Shown here piece after piece: positions 35,501 to 45,929 of a stretch of DNA of 64,000 bases (position 1 is its first letter; each line of letters begins with the position of its first letter). The stretch lies in NCBI GenBank assembly GCA_963989385.1, contig OZ022511.1, forward strand, positions 7,688,001-7,752,000, in the 5' to 3' direction. Below the pieces are notes generated by a model that made no database searches, was not told the DNA's origin, and was given only the letters and a program-made list of their open reading frames with translations. A program made the translations under genes and the position numbers. The DNA is from Ctena decussata. Lineage: Eukaryota; Mollusca; Bivalvia; Lucinida; Lucinidae.

Positions 35501-36069
35501 CCACATCATCATCCATCTGCTTAGTGAACAGTGTCTGTATTGCTGATCTCAGTCTTCACCCCTTTGCAGCGTAAAAGAAAGCTTTTAGATAGCCCTACTA
35601 ATTACAAATGTCTCCGATCCCGTAACGTCTAGAGCTAGCGTTTTTGCCGCGAAAACGACGTCCCGCTGAAAATACACAAAAGTGACTAGACTGACAAAAC
35701 GAACTCGGTAACTAAGAACTTTTTTCTCTTAAATCGATCGCTGAAATAATAAATCATGTTATATTAGTTTTTAAAAAAAATCTATGGGCCCATAAATGTA
35801 CCATAAGATTTTTAGTGGTGAAATATACGTGAAAAAATCTAATTCACGTTGACGTCAGTGCATTTTGCGTCCATTTTTTCTCAACTTTGCAAGCAAGTAA
35901 CTCGAAAACGAGCTCGGTTTGGTATCTTTTTTTCTTCATATTCGGATGTAAACCGAAAAAATACACCTGTACAGAAAAAATAAAAAAATTCTATGGGAGA
36001 GCCCATTACGTACATCCCACGTTAAGTGGGTTTTGTCGAATGCTTTCTCCCCCGTTGTTTAAGGACGAC

Positions 36070-36235
36070 AGCTTCTTTGAGTTTCTATTTGGTTCCCTGG
36101 ACAAATAAACATTTCTGAGATTGGGTCTACTCATCATAAGGAAAAGCAATGCTTATATAGGTGCAACCCCACTTTTTAAATGATAAATTCATTTTCGAAG
36201 AGAGGCAAAGCTAAAACTGCAGAGTTACTTCTTTG
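36070..36235 (+). repeat. Dispersed repeat (family R), copy 1
   Basis: Shares CTATTTGGTTCCCTGGACAA, GGGTCTACTCAT and AAGAGAGGCAAAGC-type blocks with 44975, 45440, 49000 and 54960. Probably an old SINE or LINE part. Confidence 0.5.
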
Positions 36236-36254
36236 AAGTCTAAATATTTAACCT

Positions 36255-36280
36255 TTATTGATTGATTGATTGATTGATTT
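36255..36280 (+). repeat. (ATTG)n microsatellite
   Basis: Six or so GATT/TTGA units in a row. Confidence 0.9.
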
Positions 36281-36461
36281 GTTGCTTTACGTTCACGGTA
36301 AAACAGCTATGATCATGTCAGGACGGCATTTAACCTTTATTTTACTTAAAATGAATACAGAAACTCCTTAAAGACTTGCCAATATAATCATGATTTAGTT
36401 ACCGTGTCAACGCTACGATTATCAGAATTTTGAAATAAATGACAAAATTATAAAAAAGATT

Positions 36462-36467
36462 TTTATT
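36462..36467 (-). terminator. AATAAA polyadenylation signal
   Basis: TTTATT on plus, 60 bases past the stop codon of the minus-strand gene, embedded in A/T-rich sequence. Confidence 0.6.
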
Positions 36468-36527
36468 ATTGTAAATTTATACAATTGTAAAAAATATAAG
36501 AATTTCCATTTATAAAAAAGTAGACTT

Positions 36528-38600
36528 TTAGAAAGAATACGCCACGACAATATTATAGCACAGCAACCACAAAAAGCTTGAAAAAGGTGTAAGCACTAAA
36601 AATGAAGACCTTTCATCGTCATTTACAGCATTCTTATAATCTTTTGTTTTCGGGTTATCTTGTTGTAAACTTGAATATTTGTCCATTGGTAATGTTGTAA
36701 GAGTCACATGAGCACTTGAAAGTTTTTTCACAACCAAATCATTTTTGTATCTCTGGTTATAAGCATCACTACTCCACGCATCATTAATAGGTTCCGATGG
36801 CGCATGCGTAGTGGTAGTAGTAGATATATGGCGACAATGTGTATTCTCCATGGCCACAGTAAAGTCAATTATTGGTTGCCTTACACCAGCATCAACATAC
36901 ATCCAAGAATACTTGTCACATTCACCGGTCTTGAGCATTATTATTCTATTTTGTTTTAAGTCAGAAAATATAATGCATCTTGTATCATACGGATTTTTTG
37001 TATTTTGAATAACTATCATTCGTTCCCAGTACCTTCCTTCCAAACTACCAATGCAGTTGAAATCTAGGAATTCTGGTTCATACCAACATCCATTGTACTC
37101 CATGCGCATACGCGTATCATCGCTGCAATCTTGGTATAAAACACCATTACATATGTTTCTGCTTGCAAAGTTAAGTGTGGCATTAAAAATGTAACTTGAA
37201 ATAAATCTGCATGACTGCGGTTCTGTAGATGACATCGTTATAATTGGTTTATAAACGTCATTGTATGGCCTATAAGCGTCCCTGATTGGTGGAGAATCAG
37301 CACGAAATAACTGTGCATCACAAATTGTAGCGCCCATATCTTCTGTTTGGCTATCTAAGGGCCAAATTAAAGTTGTACCAATTTTATACCCAAGCATATT
37401 CGGTTTTGGTTTAGTAAAGCCAATACAAGTAAACCTTGGCCTACAACCGTTGTTGAATACCGATAATGTTGTGAATAACTTAGTTTTCCTAGACGGGGAT
37501 CCGGGGAATGTTACACAATCAAAATCACCCATTTTGTCAATATGAAATCTTGCTTCAGATATGTTTATTGTGGAAACACCGAGTCGGTCATTGATAAACC
37601 AATCACCTCGATATCTTCTTGGGAAATCACAAGCCGTCGGGTAAACATTTGGGTCACACTTGCCACAAGATTTTAAACATTGTGTGTCAAAGAAACCGTT
37701 ACACGGCAACCGATGGCAATTATCATGCTCATCGGCACAAAGACTATGTTGTGGAACAAGTTCAAGATCCAAAGTAAAATAATCCACCTGTAAATCATTT
37801 CGGTCTCCTACTGGACAGACTAAATCCTCGTACAAATACATTTTGATAGTACCGGAATAAGATGAACGCGCAGGGATACGCAAGCACCAAAGCGTATCTT
37901 CTCCCTCTTTACGCAAAACACTAAAGACATCGCCGTCACGGCGCCAGTGTGTCACGCAAATTGCCTTTTGAAGTTGTTTCATTGGCATCTGGCCTATACA
38001 ATTAGAAGACCTGAAATCGAACATTATTCCATCACCGGTATGACACTCGCTCTCAAATCGCATAGGCAGATCCCTGAAATTACATCCGTGATCAATTCCA
38101 TTTGAATCTCTAATTTTCATGTTATATCCGCCTGAAAATGGGCATGTTGTAAATTCCTGCTTCATCAATGAATACGACACTATCAACCAAGGATCTAAAT
38201 TTAGGTTACGACCGTTACAATTCTTTAAGTCTACGTCTTCAGATGCTTTAGAACTTTTCATCTGCAAAATGGATTTACTCCGATTTATAAATTCTATACA
38301 TTTGTACATATCTTTCCCAGAATCGTCAGAAAATTTCACAATATATTTTCCGAGATCAATCATATTTACACATTCGTGTTCCATAACATCTATCACATAC
38401 TTCGTCTTAATGAGCTCCTCCTGCAGCTCCATGATACTGCCCCGGAAATAAATGGCAGTTCGACTTCCTGTCTTCGGTCTCACTTTCGTATACCATGTTT
38501 GACCATGAAGCTGTTCTGGAAATATGCATGGCAATACTGTGTTTCGCAGAAGTATCACTGCACATACTAAACATGAGAACCTGTGTGGCATTTTATCCAT
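36528..38600 (-). CDS. Secreted cysteine-rich protein with DUF7042/7044-type domains, probably GPI-anchored
   Basis: 690 residues from MDKMPHRF, in one coding exon. The open frame extends 23 codons further up, but an acceptor (TTTGTTTCTTTTTCCAG, ending at 38613) lies 13 bases before this ATG and the upstream part begins with a non-ATG codon, so this start is preferred. Layout: signal peptide core at 9-24; a first module starting CIFP (25-28) with GQTWY; a middle module from CPFSGGY (153-159) containing RFESEC and LWCLRI; a six-cysteine ShK-like knot (288-315, ending CLKSCGKC); a third module starting CDFPRRYRGDWF (324-335); a C-terminal Cys-rich module (about 464-589); a Thr/Ser-rich stalk (594-640); and a hydrophobic tail (666-690) fitting a GPI-anchor signal. 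Possible N-glycosylation at N106, N346 and N473. The CxFP-x-G-x-W and CPF-G-Y patterns recall the DUF7044/DUF7042 family of invertebrate extracellular proteins, whose function is unknown. It likely acts at the cell surface. Confidence 0.92.
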   Translation of the reverse strand: MDKMPHRFSCLVCAVILLRNTVLPCIFPEQLHGQTWYTKVRPKTGSRTAIYFRGSIMELQEELIKTKYVIDVMEHECVNMIDLGKYIVKFSDDSGKDMYKCIEFINRSKSILQMKSSKASEDVDLKNCNGRNLNLDPWLIVSYSLMKQEFTTCPFSGGYNMKIRDSNGIDHGCNFRDLPMRFESECHTGDGIMFDFRSSNCIGQMPMKQLQKAICVTHWRRDGDVFSVLRKEGEDTLWCLRIPARSSYSGTIKMYLYEDLVCPVGDRNDLQVDYFTLDLELVPQHSLCADEHDNCHRLPCNGFFDTQCLKSCGKCDPNVYPTACDFPRRYRGDWFINDRLGVSTINISEARFHIDKMGDFDCVTFPGSPSRKTKLFTTLSVFNNGCRPRFTCIGFTKPKPNMLGYKIGTTLIWPLDSQTEDMGATICDAQLFRADSPPIRDAYRPYNDVYKPIITMSSTEPQSCRFISSYIFNATLNFASRNICNGVLYQDCSDDTRMRMEYNGCWYEPEFLDFNCIGSLEGRYWERMIVIQNTKNPYDTRCIIFSDLKQNRIIMLKTGECDKYSWMYVDAGVRQPIIDFTVAMENTHCRHISTTTTTHAPSEPINDAWSSDAYNQRYKNDLVVKKLSSAHVTLTTLPMDKYSSLQQDNPKTKDYKNAVNDDERSSFLVLTPFSSFLWLLCYNIVVAYSF

Positions 38601-38630
38601 GCCCTTTGTTGTCTGGAAAAAGAAACAAAT
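38598..38630 (-). promoter_or_regulatory. Splice acceptor before the start codon
   Basis: On the minus strand a pyrimidine tract runs into CCAG|ACAACAAAGGGC followed by ATG. It implies at least one upstream 5' exon (probably non-coding) beyond 38630; that exon was not identified. Confidence 0.7.
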
Positions 38631-39095
38631 AACAATTACGTTCTCGGAAGTGAAGCAGACGCTTCGCAATGAGATCGTTACAAATCCCTTTTCAGTTCGA
38701 TGGTCAACAATGTGAAACCCAATAAACGACTAACTAATGGCATGTGTACTGCTTATAAGGTCAATGTGCATTGGCTGACATATTGCCTGTTGTACACTGT
38801 TTTCTCTCTGCTGCGTAGTGTAACTGTCTACTAGGTCCCTTAATTGTCTACCGTTTTCTGCCAATTGCGACATTGAATATGTGCTTTAGCCAGAGTATGA
38901 CCAAATTTCTCGTGCATGCGCAAAAATATGTCGCCATAGGTCAAACTGAGTAAACAGTAGACAGACCTAAATTCGACATGGCCATATGCATTTGCATACA
39001 CGTATATGCAAAGTTGATGTCGGAGTAAGAAGTGCACAGCAATTAGTAGATTCAGAAGTTATTTTAAGAGTTTCATAAGTGTCAAAAGGATATGG
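38631..39095. other. Probable 5' intron or upstream region of the secreted-protein gene
   Basis: No recognisable exon, repeat or promoter motif. Confidence 0.35.
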
Positions 39096-39350
39096 GGTGG
39101 TTAAGGTCGGGTAATGCTGCTGGGTAACTTTCCGTGCCGGGATGTCCTACTAATTTGGATTATAATGGGGCAAGGGTTACTGTGATTGCAGCAGGTGCGG
39201 ATGGGGGTCGTTGGAACTTTTTTTTTGCTCTCCAAATCATATCTCTTTTCTTTTTCCATCTCTGCGGGAGACGGTTCGATATAGACTGAAATACTGTCTA
39301 AAAGAGCCGTTAAACCCAAAACAATCAACCAACCAAAAGAATACCTAATT
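39096..39350 (+). mobile_element. SINE-like element
   Basis: Body with CTTTCCGTGCCGGGATGTCC, tail ATAGACTGAAATACTGTCTA, GAGCCGTTAAACCC and an AACC repeat. The tail recurs inverted at 19278-19355. 42955-43030 shares the AAGGCTGGGTAGCT / GCCGTGCCGGTATAACCCTA part. Confidence 0.6.
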
Positions 39351-39771
39351 GATAGAAAAATAAAAATAGATGTTATCGGATTTTAAATGCAATGAATATC
39401 ACTCAAAAGAACAAAACGATATTTTACAATCTTGAAGATATTGCATTTTGATGTACAGTTGATTGGTAGCAATGAAAATAAGTCATCCATAAAGGATCTT
39501 AAACAAAGGCAAACAACATAGTCTTAAACCAGACTGTGCATCCGTTCAGTCTATTCAGAGCTTCAAGACATTGTTCTCACAGAAGAATTCTGAACAAGGC
39601 AGCTGAGAGCAGACTGCAACGATTCTCAAGTTAACCCAGGTGTTTGTTGTGGTCAGGATATCGCTAAGAAGTGTTCAGTGGCATGAAAATCAATTTAACT
39701 GAGTCTGCTATTTTCGCTTCTCTAATGCTATCCTTGCTACAGAAATTATTTAAGCCCTGACATGGCTTATT

Positions 39772-40009
39772 TTAGCCGCGACGCGAGAAAACCAACAATG
39801 TGGTTGTGCGCCTAGTGTAGACTCAGATCAGCCTGGACATCCGCCTGGTCCGCTCAGACTTTTCGCTAAGCGCTTAAAGGGTAACTAAGGGTCTAAGCTA
39901 CCTTCATGCGGACAGCGAAGACTCTGATCAGACTGGGCGGATGCCCAGGCTGATCTGAGTCTGCGCTGGGCGCACAACCACATTATTGGTTTTGTCGTGT
40001 CGCGGCTTA
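39772..40009 (+). mobile_element. Palindromic MITE (family P), copy 11
   Basis: Tips TAGCC and GGCTT; perfect ATTT duplications. Confidence 0.93.
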
Positions 40010-40593
40010 TTTTAAGCTATTAGTTTTTTTCTGTGTGTTTCCATTAAATGAAGTTTTAAAAGTTGTGAGCAATTGCAGATTATATGCATCTGCCATTATT
40101 ACCGTCACTTCCCGTTGACGTTTAGTGGCTTCTTTAAAGAAAGCGACAGTAGGAACGAAAAAAAGCGAAGACAAATTTGAATTAGGCAACATTAAATCCA
40201 GTCCCAATAAACATATTATTGTAAAATGAAAACAGAAGTACATATGTTCTAAAATAGTCTGAATGTTCTTGGCGACTTCTAGTATATTCTAATAACTAGT
40301 TTATAGAAAACAAATAAATTGAACATACTCCGGAATCAAAGAGAACATAGCTAAATATAGTCCACGTCAGCATTCGTTTTTTAGGCTACAAGCGACATGG
40401 AGCGTTGATGATCGCCCTTCCAAGGGCGGTGCTATTTTGCCGGTGCTCTGTTTGTAGCACCTAATACGAATCCGGGAAATTAGTAATAAACTAAATCATT
40501 GAGATTTCTATGTAATAGAGACAAAAAATGGAGATTGAACTTGACGTGATGGCTCTTGACATTCAGGACTGACCATTTACTTGTATCTACAAA

Positions 40594-40766
40594 TGAGCCG
40601 CGACACGAGAAAACAAAGAAAGTGGTTGTGCGGCCATCGCAGACTCAGATCAGCCTGGGCATCCGACCAGTCTGATCAGGGTCTTCGCTGTCCATATGGA
40701 GGTAGCTTAGACCCTTAGCTACCCTTTAAGCGCTTAGTCAAGACTCTGCTCAGACTAGGCTGATCG
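40594..40766 (-). mobile_element. Palindromic MITE (family P), copy 12, right arm lost
   Basis: Left arm and centre intact. Stops at CAGACTAGGCTGATCGG. Confidence 0.9.
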
Positions 40767-40798
40767 GAAACGCAAATGACAAAATGGAACATATAATT

Positions 40799-41037
40799 GA
40801 GCCGCCAGGCGACAAAACCAACAAAGTGGCATGTGCGCCAAACGAACACTCAGGTCAGCCGAGGCATCCACCCAGTCTGATCAGAGTCTTTAATGTCCGC
40901 ATGGAGCTAGCTTAGACCCTTAGCTACCCTTTAAGCCCACAGCAAATACCCTGATCAGACTGGGCGGCTTCCTAGGCATATATGAGGCTTCGCTGGACGC
41001 ACATTCCACTTTGTTGGATTTGTCGTATCGCGGCTTA
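40799..41037 (-). mobile_element. Palindromic MITE (family P, subfamily 2), copy 13
   Basis: Full length but worn (GCCGCCAGGCGAC at the left tip). It starts 32 bases after copy 12, but belongs to the other subfamily, so the pair is not a simple duplication. Confidence 0.9.
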
Positions 41038-41129
41038 TTATTTTTGATAGCAGACGCTACCAGTCCACCACAGAAGAACTGTCAATCAATACAATACTCA
41101 CCGAAAGCCATACAAAATACGTAAGGCTT

Positions 41130-41245
41130 ATAGGCATCTAGATTTACCCATTTTCTGTTTAAAACACAAACACAAAACGACAGGCAAAGTAGACAGCTAT
41201 GCAAGTGACAACATTGCTGGAAATACAATACAACGGGAGTCCGCA
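41130..41245 (+). repeat. Dispersed repeat fragment
   Basis: AAACACAAACACAAAACGACAG and AGCTATGCAAGTGACAACATTGC align with 56520-56585 (CAGCTGTGCAGGTGACCATATTGC). Confidence 0.45.
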
Positions 41246-41369
41246 TCAGACGCCGGGCTTCGATTGGACAGCAATTTTAACTACTAGTGGCTTAAATCCG
41301 TTTTATGCTCACAATCTTGCATGCAGCTCACAAACAAAATACTAATAAAACAAGTATTTCGACCTATAG

Positions 41370-41583
41370 GGTCGAGTCGGGTAACTTCGTACAGCGGGTA
41401 AATTCGGACATACCATTGCAAACAGTGAAAATCCAGATGAGACGGCTTATGATGAGCCGTCTTGTCTGGATTTTCACTGTTTGCCCAGTTATTTTTGTTT
41501 TTATTCCAAACAACTGACATATAAAGGAAACAATATCACTGTCCGAACTTACCTGCTGTCCGAATTTACCTGACTTGACCCTA
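41370..41583. mobile_element. Foldback element with GGGTC ends
   Basis: Left AGGGTCGAGTCGGGTAACTT and AAATTCGGACA pair with right TGTCCGAATTTACC and TGACTTGACCCT. The centre is a hairpin, AGACGGCT-TATG-AGCCGTCT flanked by AACAGTGAAAATCCAG and its complement. Confidence 0.8.
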
Positions 41584-41959
41584 TGAATCTCTTTAAAGTC
41601 AGGTTTACCATTTATATTTCGTAGCTTCCATTAAATGCAGGCTCGATAGACCTTGTTCAAGAACTGTTTTCCGGCCAGCGTTACATTTGAAGTATGATTT
41701 ATGACATGTAATCATTGTACCTTGACATAATGTTGAAGATATGTCGATGCACTATTGTACATAACAGGTCTGATTGGAAAATAACAAGCAATAATTGGAA
41801 AAGTAATATTAGTCCCGGGAAGATAAATAATGGAGTTTGCTTTAATTGCTATGATAAGAGAATCAAAATAGCAAAATCGATTCAACCATACGCCAAATAT
41901 TGACAGCGTAGAAAACCTGATTGATTTAACTTTCAACTTACCTTTTATTCAATTCGTCC

Positions 41960-42118
41960 ATGTAACACACCCGGTTAACTATGTTTTCAAGGATGTTTCA
42001 AAACGAAAAAGATCATCAGGCCATCAGGTCGTTTGGTAACTAAGACTGTTTTTCGTTTTGTAACAGTTCTTTTTCGTGTGGTAACTGCCGTTGTATATAG
42101 ATAGTAAACCAGGTGTGT
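41960..42118. mobile_element. Foldback element (family K), copy 1
   Basis: ACACACCCGGTTAACTATGT to a right end reading TAGTAAACCAGGTGTGTG. Inside are repeated AAACGAAAAAGA / TCTTTTTCGT motifs in both directions. Confidence 0.7.
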
Positions 42119-42589
42119 GTAGCTTATGTACAGACTCGGTGCCGGGAGTCGTGGAGCTGTGGATTCGTTTCCTTTCGACTGCTTGCGGAACACAGTTATG
42201 ATAAATAGAAAAATAACGACATCGGACAGAAAGTTTGAAAGAGGACACGGACGGACGGTATAAGGAGAGCTAAACGTAAAAGTGCGCAATGGAACCCCGT
42301 TAGGAACGATAGGAAAGAGTCTCGCCTCAAGCGGGCTCGAACCCGGGTCCGCTAGACTAGTAATGTATTTTAGTAGTACACGTGCATCATCGAAAACAAA
42401 AGATGAGAAGGCAATGAACAGGGGCCGACATGATCGTTTACCAACATCTGCCCTTGACAGCAAAAGGAAAAATAATACAGAAAGACGGCACACAAAACAA
42501 AACAAGAAAAACGAGAAAAAGAGGTCTGCTCTTTTCAAACCCATATATGCTCTGACATCAAGAATTCATTTCTTACGGCATATGCATAT
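42119..42589. other. Stretch between two family K elements, with a tRNA-like piece
   Basis: The minus strand near 42325-42350 reads GGGTTCGAGCCCGC, a perfect B-box-like loop, but no proper cloverleaf can be formed. A 185-codon minus-strand frame spans this and the K element but has no protein-like features. Confidence 0.4.
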
Positions 42590-42838
42590 ACACACCTGGT
42601 TAACTATGTTTCTAAGGCTGTTACAAAACGAAAAAGAGGTTGTTACAAAACGAAAGATAGTCATATTTCCAAAACAACCTGGTTATCGTGGCTAAAGAAA
42701 TTTGTTGTTACAAAAGGAAAAAGAGTCATAGTTTCAAAACTACTTGGTCATAGTAGCTAAACAAATTAGGTCGTATGGGAACTAGGATTCTTTTTCGTTT
42801 CGTAACAGCCCTTATATATACATAGTTAACCAAGGGTA
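42590..42838. mobile_element. Foldback element (family K), copy 2
   Basis: CACCTGGTTAACTATGTTT to ACATAGTTAACCAAGGGT. It contains GTTACAAAACGAAAAAGA three times on the left and TTTTTCGTTTCGTAAC on the right. Confidence 0.75.
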
Positions 42839-43229
42839 AACAGTAAATCCCGGCCAAACTTTGAATCCAGACAGCACGATCAAAGATTTTCTAGTTTACA
42901 TCAGTAATGCATATGGCGGCACTAACCCGTATGTGTAGAGGCTATTCCAAGGCTGGGTAGCTCATAAAATAGTAAAATCCACCTTGTCTGTTGGAAGATT
43001 GGCCGTGCCGGTATAACCCTAATTACGTCGTCTCCTACTAAGAAATATTTCTAAATAATTGATGTTGTTGAGATTAGTAAATTGCAGGGAACAATGGGTT
43101 TTATATTAATCAATGTAGAAACATTTTACTGATTGTATTGACAAACTAGTTAAGCAAAGATTTATAGGAGTTTTGTGTCGTTCTTCTCAAGCACAAGACA
43201 GATGCACAAATTCAGAGGTCTGTAATATA

Positions 43230-43371
43230 AGTATCTTTCATGGGTATGAGGTGTGGATAGAAAATCCGTCACGAGGGTCACTGTTCGGCATCACGAGGCT
43301 TGCCGAGTGATGCTGAACAGTGATCCCGAGTGACGGATTTTTCTATCCGCACCTCACACCCATGGTAGATA
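43230..43371. mobile_element. Long perfect-type palindrome
   Basis: GTATCTTTCATGGGTATGAG...GGATAGAAAATCCGTCAC pairs with GTGACGGATTTTTCTATCC...CACCCATGGTAGATAC around a CGAGGCTTGCCGAG centre. Arms are about 65 bases. Confidence 0.8.
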
Positions 43372-43718
43372 CTTTTTCTTGCACACCACGTTTTGTGTTA
43401 TCTTTAAAATGCGTAATTTTAGTGCCTCAGAGGTTTCTATTTGCTTTTAAAAGAAGGCGCCGCTTTCAACGATCGCCATTCGGTTCTTTCCGTCAACGTC
43501 TGGCATGCATTTACTGACGTCATTTTGCCGTTTTCGTGACGTAATCATCTATAACGCCAACGTCACCTGACGACGCAGATACGTGACATCCATTACAACC
43601 AATGCATTGAATGCTCATGATTTTTATCCGGTCCTGGGTGAGATAACATGGGTGAGATAAGATTTGTAGGTACAGGGAAAGCACGTGGATATCCTTATCC
43701 GGTGTGCAAGAAATAGCA
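43372..43718. mobile_element. Possible companion element with TTTCTTGCACACC ends
   Basis: TTTTTCTTGCACACC at the left and GGTGTGCAAGAAATA at the right are inverted. The interior is CG-containing and non-coding. Confidence 0.5.
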
Positions 43719-43974
43719 AATTCAACGAATATTGCCTATTGACTGACGTCTGTCGGTAGCAAATGTAATGGAAATTCCCCTGTTTTATCGCGAATTCCTG
43801 ATTGGATTCTTTTCCATAATTCTAACATGGATATATCTGGATTGCAGAGGCAATTAGGGCAAGGATGTCACGCCTACCATAAAATTACAAAAATCAGGAC
43901 ATCTCAAATAATTATCGTAACTCTTCTAAACATAGAACGGTTTGTACTGTGGTGCAATGTTGCTACAAAAAGAT

Positions 43975-44060
43975 GCAGATAGACTGGCAAAAGGTGTAGA
44001 CCCTGAACAAACTGTTCTTTGAGCAGTTTGTTCGGGGTCTGCCCCTTTTGCTCAGACCTG
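43975..44060. repeat. Hairpin repeat
   Basis: AGACCCTGAACAAACTG pairs with CAGTTTGTTCGGGGTCT. The following CAGACCTGTCTGT stretch also occurs near 10717. Confidence 0.6.
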
Positions 44061-44100
44061 TCTGTTTAAATATTTTGAATGTTTACGGATATAGTATAGT

Positions 44101-44338
44101 TGAGCCGCGACGCGAGAAAACCAACAATGTGGTTGTGCGCCCAGCGCAGACTCAGATTAGCCTGGGCATCCGCCCAGACTGATCAGAATCTTCGCTAAGC
44201 GCTTAAAGGGTAGCTAAGGGACTAAGCTACCTTCATGCGGACAGTGGAGATTCTGATCAGACTGGGCGGATGCCCAGGCTGATCTGAGTCTGCGCTGGGC
44301 GCACAGCCACACTGTTGGTTTTCTCGCGTCGCGGCTCA
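44101..44338 (+). mobile_element. Palindromic MITE (family P), copy 14
   Basis: Full length, perfect AGTT duplications. The CGCGAG/CTCGCG change occurs at both arms. Confidence 0.94.
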
Positions 44339-44678
44339 GTTATAGTTTTGCTTAGCACTATTGTACAGACTCAGTGGGATCGCATAAACGGCACATGTCT
44401 ATAGCAACAGCGAATGTTCACGTGCCCACAAATTCTCTAACCAATTCATTTGACACGGAAAGCATCTTAGAACATAATCATTAATTTGAAAGTGACAGTC
44501 ATCCACTGCCTGTCTTGCCTGTCTGTGTTCCAATTACTAGATGTCACTTGCAGGACAAATCAAACTTTTGAAACACTATCAATAAAAGCAGTCGAAAATT
44601 AGTGTTATCCATAAATACTGCAGCTGAGACATGAGTTTGCGAATAGCACATGCCTCCTTGATGTTTGCTAGCTCTGTT

Positions 44679-44904
44679 TAACCCATAAATGACGAATGGA
44701 TTCTTCTACCCTTATGAAATGGATGGGTCCATTCATGAGTTAAAAGGTTTCTGGTACATTTTCACTTTTGATTCTTTTACAGAAATGCTTGAAATTTAAG
44801 CAAACAGTGGAGACCTTGATCATACGCCGCGCTATGCGGCGTCTGATCTGGGTCTGCATGTTTTCCCGTGTCCCATCAATGTGACGCTAGGCATGGATGG
44901 GTTA
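44679..44904 (+). mobile_element. Non-autonomous repeat (family D), copy 2
   Basis: TTTAACCCATAAATGACG to GGCATGGATGGGTTAA. The centre ATACGCCGCGCTATGCGGCGTC is a hairpin preceding TGATCTGGGTCTGCA. Confidence 0.7.
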
Positions 44905-44974
44905 ACTAAATGTCAAATACTGGTATTGGTACAAATTTTTGTCTTTACGCGTCTTTTGCAAAGGGTAGCAACTT

Positions 44975-45160
44975 TCGTCATTGTTTGTTTACTTCCCTGG
45001 GCGATAACACCATTTCAAAAAGGGGTCAAGTCTTAAAAGAAAGAGCGTGCTCCCGTACGAGCAATTTTTTTTTCATGAAGAGTTGGCGTAAGTTAGAAGG
45101 GAGGCAAGAATTGAAATGACAAAGTTCCTCTCCTTGAAAGGGTATCCATTTGCCTAAAGT
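44975..45160 (+). repeat. Dispersed repeat (family R), copy 2
   Basis: TTGTTTACTTCCCTGGGCGA, then AAGGGAGGCAAGAATTG and GGTATCCATTTGCCT. The first half is diverged. Confidence 0.5.
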
Positions 45161-45199
45161 TTATTAAAATTGATGTTTACTTATGGTCTTTACAACAGA

Positions 45200-45375
45200 T
45201 GGAACTCCATGGCATCATGGTTAAAGTGCTAGACTATCAATCAAGTAGTCGCAGGTAGCAGGGTCGATCCCTCGCTCCTACGGTCTTTCGGATGAGACGA
45301 GATTTCTCCATATCACCTATGTGTTGGTAGGACATTAAACCCGAGTTCACGCACTCATTCACTGTAGCATCCGTA
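45200..45375 (+). mobile_element. tRNA-derived SINE
   Basis: A box ATGGTTAAAGTGCTAGAC (about 45217-45234) and B box GGGTCGATCCC (45261-45271) have tRNA-like spacing. The body CTTTCGGATGAGACGAG is shared with 3409-3545. No terminal CCA or good acceptor stem, so it is not a functional tRNA. Confidence 0.65.
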
Positions 45376-45439
45376 AGGTAAATGGTATCCTCGATGTTTT
45401 TATGCTATTTTTACCAAATTTGAACAATTTTTATTTGTG

Positions 45440-45619
45440 ACATTTTGTTTACTTCTAAGGATATCGAAGCCCTTCCAAGTTTGAGTCTACTCGTAAAGGA
45501 AAGAAGCTGCTCATTGGGGAATAAACTGTTTCCTTTTAGAGTTGATCCCCATCGGGAAGGAAGGCAAAGCCGAAAAAGACAGTTTGCTTCCACTGAAAGT
45601 GTACCCGTTCACCTTAAAA
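45440..45619 (+). repeat. Dispersed repeat (family R), copy 3
   Basis: Best-preserved copy: GAGTCTACTCGTAAAGGAAA, AGTTGATCCCCATCGGGAAG, TGTACCCGTTCACCTTAA. A family P MITE is inserted at its 3' end. Confidence 0.6.
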
Positions 45620-45857
45620 TGAGCCGCGACACGAGAAAACCAACAATGTGGTCGTGCGCCTAGCGCAGACTCTGATCAGCCTGGGCGTCCGGCCAGTCTA
45701 TCCAGAGTCTTCCCTTAGCGCTTCAAGGGTAGCTAAGTGTCTAAGCTACCTTCATGCGGACAGCGAAGACTCTGATCAGACTGGGCAGATGCCCAGGCAG
45801 ATCTGAGTCTGCGCTGGGCGTATAACCACATTGTTGGTTTTCTCGTGTCGCAGCTCA
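45620..45857 (+). mobile_element. Palindromic MITE (family P), copy 15
   Basis: Full length, perfect AAAT duplications. Confidence 0.93.
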
Positions 45858-45929
45858 AATGGTTTTGTATTGGACAGAAATCAGTTTAGCAGAGAATTCA
45901 AATTCATTACCTCGAAGAGTTTAAAGTTA

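Larger units (their letters stand above)
33848..36021. mobile_element. TTAA-flanked transposon, piggyBac-like ends, no transposase
   Basis: GGTGGGATGTACGTAA at the left and TTACGTACATCCCACG at the right are inverted repeats. Each is directly bordered by TTAA (33844-33847 and 36022-36025). TTAA duplication is the hallmark of piggyBac-type elements. The interior holds a poly-G run, a family P MITE and a SINE piece instead of a recognisable transposase, so it is a non-autonomous composite. Confidence 0.78.

Noticed and set aside
38601..38669. 23-codon N-terminal extension of the secreted protein
   Set aside because: It starts at a non-ATG codon and runs through a splice acceptor, so it is intronic.
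41987..42544. 185-codon minus-strand open frame
   Set aside because: It runs through a foldback element and a tRNA-like segment. The Phe/Ser/Arg/Thr-rich product shows no domain.
45200..45285. tRNA gene
   Set aside because: A and B boxes are present but no acceptor stem pairing, and the sequence continues into a SINE body.
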